From Phytohabitans houttuyneae (GTDB lineage Bacteria > Actinomycetota > Actinomycetes > Mycobacteriales > Micromonosporaceae), in assembly GCF_011764425.1 (NCBI RefSeq), contig NZ_BLPF01000002.1:1178997-1242996 (forward strand): a DNA stretch of 64,000 bases, read 5' to 3'. The notes below the pieces were generated by a model. That model was not told the DNA's origin. It made no database searches and worked only from the letters and a program-made list of their open reading frames with translations. Below are positions 61,279-64,000 of this stretch, piece after piece (position 1 is the first letter of the stretch; the number at the start of each line of letters is the position of its first letter). The translations under genes were made by a program, and so were the position numbers.

Positions 61279-62613
61279 GTGGCGTCCACAGTCGATCGAT
61301 CACGCAGTGCTGACGCAGTCATCTTTCTGCCAGGTTTGTTGGGCAGTGAGCTGCGCGACGCCGCCGACCGGGTCGTGTGGGGGCTGCGCCCGAGCCTGCT
61401 GGTCGAGGCGCTCGGCAGCACCGCGGGCCGGCGCCGGCTGCTGCACACGCTGGCCGATGTGGACACACCGCTGGCCGCCGTGCGGCCCATGACCGTGGCC
61501 GCGGGCCTTCCCCGGCTCGGCACCGTCGAGTCCAATGTTCCGATACTGCGTCGGCTCCGCCGGGAAGCCGTTCGCGAGCCCGACGCGTTCGTGGCCTTTC
61601 CCTATGACTGGCGGCAGCCGGTCGAGGCGGTGGCGAGCCGGTTCGCTGATTTCGCCGAGGCGCATCTGCGGCGGTGGCGGCGCAATCCACTCGGTGGTCC
61701 GGAGGCGATGCTGAGCCTGGTCTGCCACTCGATGGGGGGACTTGTCGCCCAGCATTTCGTCGACGTCCTCGGCGGTCGCGATAGCGTCCGGACCACCATC
61801 ACGCTCGGCACTCCGTTCTACGGTTCCATTCGTGCGGTCACCGCGATAGCCGAAGGGCCGGCGGCGCCGTTCGGGGGGATGCGCCGGACCATGCGGGATC
61901 TGGCGCGTGCCTTTCCGTCGATCTACGACCTGCTGCCCCGATACCGTTGCGTGGTGGCCGGCGACGGCCTGCGGGCGCTGACCGTCGCCGACGTCGCGTC
62001 TGTCGGCGGCGACGCCGGCCTCGCCGAGGCGGCCAACGCCCGCCACGCCCGTGCCGCGGCGGCCCGCGCGAAAGCGGGCCCCGGCGGCCTGCGGGCCCGG
62101 GTCGGGCTCGCCCAGCCCACCGCGCAGACGGTGCGCTTCGACAGCGGCGCGGCGTACCCCTTGTTTCATCACGGCGGGGAAGACCGCGGCGGCGACGGCA
62201 CGGTGGCCCGCGACGCCGCGGCACCGGCCGGCGCCCAGCCGCACTACGTGCCGCAGAAGCACGCACGGCTGGCGACGACCGCCGAGGCGTTCGAGTTTGT
62301 CCGCGCTGTGCTCACCGAGCGTCCACTCGGCGAGCCGCTCGGCGACGGCTTCGGCGTCGACCTGCCCGAAGTCGTGCGACCAGGCGAACCCTTCGAGGTG
62401 ATCGTCCGCCTGCCGCCCGGAGTGCCGGCGACGTGCGTGGTGACCGACACCGAGACCGAGCGGCAGGTGGCCGTCGTGGAGCCGCGCCCGCGCGACGGGT
62501 GGCAGGTCGCCGCGGTGACCCTGCCCAGCCCGGGGCTCTACCGGGCCGACGTCAAGGCCGGCGGGTTCAGTGCCGTGGGCGACCTGGTCCTGGCGATCGC
62601 CGATCTCGACTGA
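61279..62613 (+). CDS. LCAT-like lipase/acyltransferase
   Basis: 444 residues, no signal peptide. AVIFLPGLLGSELRD is the oxyanion-hole segment of the lecithin:cholesterol acyltransferase family, FVAFPYDWRQP the LCAT-specific block, LVCHSMGGLVAQHF the nucleophile elbow (Ser151), GGDGTVARDAA supplies Asp306 and VPQKHARLA His328. ITLGTPFYGS is also diagnostic. The last 95 residues form an Ig-like beta domain (PGEPFEVIVRLPPGVPATCVVTD). LCAT-type enzymes cut or transfer acyl chains of phospholipids. A cytoplasmic phospholipase next to a caspase-STAND protein suggests a membrane-attacking effector, but that is inference. GTG 61279 is the only in-frame start; no ribosome site is visible. Its start is 20 bases from the caspase gene start. 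Confidence 0.85.
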   Translation: MASTVDRSRSADAVIFLPGLLGSELRDAADRVVWGLRPSLLVEALGSTAGRRRLLHTLADVDTPLAAVRPMTVAAGLPRLGTVESNVPILRRLRREAVREPDAFVAFPYDWRQPVEAVASRFADFAEAHLRRWRRNPLGGPEAMLSLVCHSMGGLVAQHFVDVLGGRDSVRTTITLGTPFYGSIRAVTAIAEGPAAPFGGMRRTMRDLARAFPSIYDLLPRYRCVVAGDGLRALTVADVASVGGDAGLAEAANARHARAAAARAKAGPGGLRARVGLAQPTAQTVRFDSGAAYPLFHHGGEDRGGDGTVARDAAAPAGAQPHYVPQKHARLATTAEAFEFVRAVLTERPLGEPLGDGFGVDLPEVVRPGEPFEVIVRLPPGVPATCVVTDTETERQVAVVEPRPRDGWQVAAVTLPSPGLYRADVKAGGFSAVGDLVLAIADLD

Positions 62614-62707
62614 GGCGCCTCGCGGAGTCTCGCGTAGCTGAGATCGCGGGCAACCGTTGGCCGCCCTGCCGGCATCACCCAGGTAGGGACGGACATCGGG
62701 AGGCGCT

Positions 62708-63244
62708 TTGACGGACCGGCGAGACCAGGACTACGTCGCGTACGTGGGTCCGCGGCTGGAGCGGCTGCGCCGGGTCGCCTACCTGCTGTGCCACGACTGG
62801 CATCGCGCCGATGACCTGGTGCAGGTCACGGTGACCCGGCTGTACGTGCACTGGCGCCGCGTGCAGGGCGCGGACGACATCGATCGGTACGTGCACCGGA
62901 TCCTGATCAACGCTTTCCTCAGCGAGCGCCGGAAGGCTTCGTCCCGGGAGACGCCGGTCCGCCAGCTGCCGGACACGGCCGCGCCGCAGGTGGACGAGGC
63001 GACCACGTTCGCGGTGCGTGCGGCGCTGGCGCGGGTGCCGGCGCGGCAGCGGGCCACGATCGTGCTGCGTTTCTACTGCGACCTGACCGTCGAGCAGGCC
63101 GCCGAGGTGCTCAGCTGCTCCGCCGGCACCGTCAAGAGCCAGACGGCGAAAGGGCTGACCCGGCTGCGCGAGGTGTGGCACGGGCAGCGGGTGCCGGCCC
63201 CGCGGCTCGCGTCCGGAACGCCGCGCGCCGCCCACGAGGACTAG
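62708..63244 (+). CDS. SigE family RNA polymerase sigma factor
   Basis: 178 residues. Region 2: DYVAYVGPRLERLRRVAYLLCHDWHRADDLVQVTVTRLYVHWRRV in outline (DDLVQVTVTRLY in the core); region 4: LARVPARQRATIVLRFYCDLTVEQAAEVLSCSAGTVKSQTAKGLTRLR in outline (PARQRATIVLRF, AGTVKSQTAKGL). The layout is the SigE family of actinobacteria. It starts with TTG 62708, supported by gggagg 5 bases upstream. The next gene follows after 10 bases with aggagg between, so the two form a sigma/membrane-protein pair like that at 38157-39558. Confidence 0.9.
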   Translation: MTDRRDQDYVAYVGPRLERLRRVAYLLCHDWHRADDLVQVTVTRLYVHWRRVQGADDIDRYVHRILINAFLSERRKASSRETPVRQLPDTAAPQVDEATTFAVRAALARVPARQRATIVLRFYCDLTVEQAAEVLSCSAGTVKSQTAKGLTRLREVWHGQRVPAPRLASGTPRAAHED

Positions 63245-63254
63245 GAGGCAGGTC

Positions 63255-64000
63255 ATGCAGGAAAGTGACGTCCGGACGATGCTCGAAGCGACGGCCGCGG
63301 CCCCCGCGCCGCCGAGCGCCGTCGACCTGGATCGGGCGGTGCGCGACGGCCGCCGTACGCGGACCACGCGGCGCGCCCTGCTGGCCGGTGCGACGGCGTT
63401 CGGTGTGGCCGCGGTGACCGGCGGCGCCGTCGTCGCGCTGCGGCCGTCGCAGCGGGGGGAGACGACCGACCCGGCGGCCACCACACCGCCGGCCCGGGCT
63501 TGGCCGCCGCGGCCGAACGGAGCGCTCGGCGGCCCCACCCTGCCCGGGATACCCAGCCGGTTCGACCTGCTGGGGCAATGGGCCGTCTTCGGCTGGCTGC
63601 CGTTCGATCCGGCGACGGTCTCCTGGCGGGTCATGAACGGGTACGTCGACCTGACGGCGGAGACCGACCAGACGATAAGCGTCAACCTGTTCCGCGGGCC
63701 GGAGGTCGCGGAGGAGGCGCTGCGGATGGGGGGTACCGCGGTGACCGCACCCCCGGTGGCGGGGCAGCAGGCGCGGTGGGTCAGTCGCCGCGACGCGGTG
63801 GAGGAGTGGGAAGAGGTCCTGCAGTGGCGGTACGTGCCCGGCCACTGGGCGCAGGTCCGCACCACCCAGCGGAAGGCCGGTCACCCGATGCCGACCGGTT
63901 CCGCGCGCCGCGAGATGCTGCACCGCGTGGCCAGCTCGGTCGGCCTGAGCGCGACGCGCCGCCAGCGGTTTCCGTTTCGGACCACGGCGCTGCCGGACGA
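63255..64000 (+). CDS. Membrane-anchored partner of the SigE-type sigma factor (3' partial)
   Basis: At least 248 residues, running off the right edge. A cytoplasmic N-terminus (ESDVRTMLEATAAAPAPPSAVDLDRAVRDGRRTRTTRR in outline) precedes one membrane helix (ALLAGATAFGVAAVTGGAVVAL) and an extracytoplasmic domain with Trp-rich strands (LGQWAVFGWLPFDPATVSW, EVLQWRYVPGHWAQVRTT). The short cytoplasmic part followed by a helix is the usual layout of SigE-associated membrane proteins. ATG 63255 has aggagg 6 bases upstream. Anti-sigma function is inferred from position. Confidence 0.65.
   Translation, partial: MQESDVRTMLEATAAAPAPPSAVDLDRAVRDGRRTRTTRRALLAGATAFGVAAVTGGAVVALRPSQRGETTDPAATTPPARAWPPRPNGALGGPTLPGIPSRFDLLGQWAVFGWLPFDPATVSWRVMNGYVDLTAETDQTISVNLFRGPEVAEEALRMGGTAVTAPPVAGQQARWVSRRDAVEEWEEVLQWRYVPGHWAQVRTTQRKAGHPMPTGSARREMLHRVASSVGLSATRRQRFPFRTTALPD

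Overview
The window reads as chromosome of a high-GC actinobacterium. Codons end almost always in G or C, GTG starts are common, and the gene families are typical of filamentous actinomycetes: SigE-type sigma factors with membrane partners, secreted cellulose-active enzymes, large STAND regulators, DUF6185, and an orphan NRPS-like condensation protein. The family mix would suit Micromonosporaceae or a relative, but that placement is inference. No rRNA, tRNA, CRISPR array, insertion sequence or integrase was seen. Coding density is very high; the only gap over 300 bases (31819-32231) holds a glycosidase remnant and a terminator.

Layout. 1-7.7 kb: the end of a secreted propeller/anchor protein, a membrane protein, an AraC regulator, an operon of FAD oxidase, DHFR-like reductase and epimerase, and a small secreted protein. 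7.7-14.1 kb (minus): two small proteins, then a tightly overlapped five-gene operon of D-Ala-D-Ala dipeptidase, alanine racemase, D-Ala ligase, histidine kinase and response regulator that looks like a self-contained D-alanyl-dipeptide remodelling module, then a methyltransferase. 14.2-25.9 kb: DUF4760 protein, fructosamine-kinase-like protein, a two-gene unknown operon, a divergent DJ-1/GlxA pair, a polysaccharide deacetylase-glycosyltransferase with its upstream anchor protein, DUF4386 and YcxB proteins, and a vanadium haloperoxidase-type protein. 26-34.4 kb: GH6 cellulase, S9 peptidase, DUF6185 protein, GH43 remnant, ArsR/SRPBCC pair and a secreted protein. 34.4-46.6 kb: DHFR-like and YjbR proteins, ABC exporter, TerD protein, a SigE/membrane-protein pair, hydrolases, a PlsB-type acyltransferase, a Tat-exported PhoX-like protein and an SDR/hydrolase operon. 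46.6-54.2 kb: LPMO under a probable CebR operator, XRE-STAND regulator, PhzF-like protein, V8-like protease, condensation protein and a third DHFR-like protein. 54.3-64 kb: LuxR-STAND regulator, a 1394-residue caspase-STAND-WD40 protein divergent from an LCAT-like lipase, and a second SigE/membrane-protein pair cut by the window end.

Three signals cut across the window. First, thirteen genes have a TANNNT hexamer exactly 6 or 7 bases before the start codon and no Shine-Dalgarno sequence, the signature of leaderless transcription. Second, four otherwise intact genes are each broken by exactly one missing base in a C or G run, which looks more like consensus sequencing error than four independent pseudogenes. 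Third, several intergenic gaps hold perfect long-stem hairpins, two of them touching a stop codon.

The best candidate for an undescribed system is the divergent pair at 57.1-62.6 kb: a caspase-like protease fused to a STAND NTPase and WD40-type sensor, only 20 bp from a predicted LCAT-type lipase, which together resemble a sensor-protease-membrane-effector conflict module. The dipeptidase-racemase-ligase operon is the second most interesting unit.
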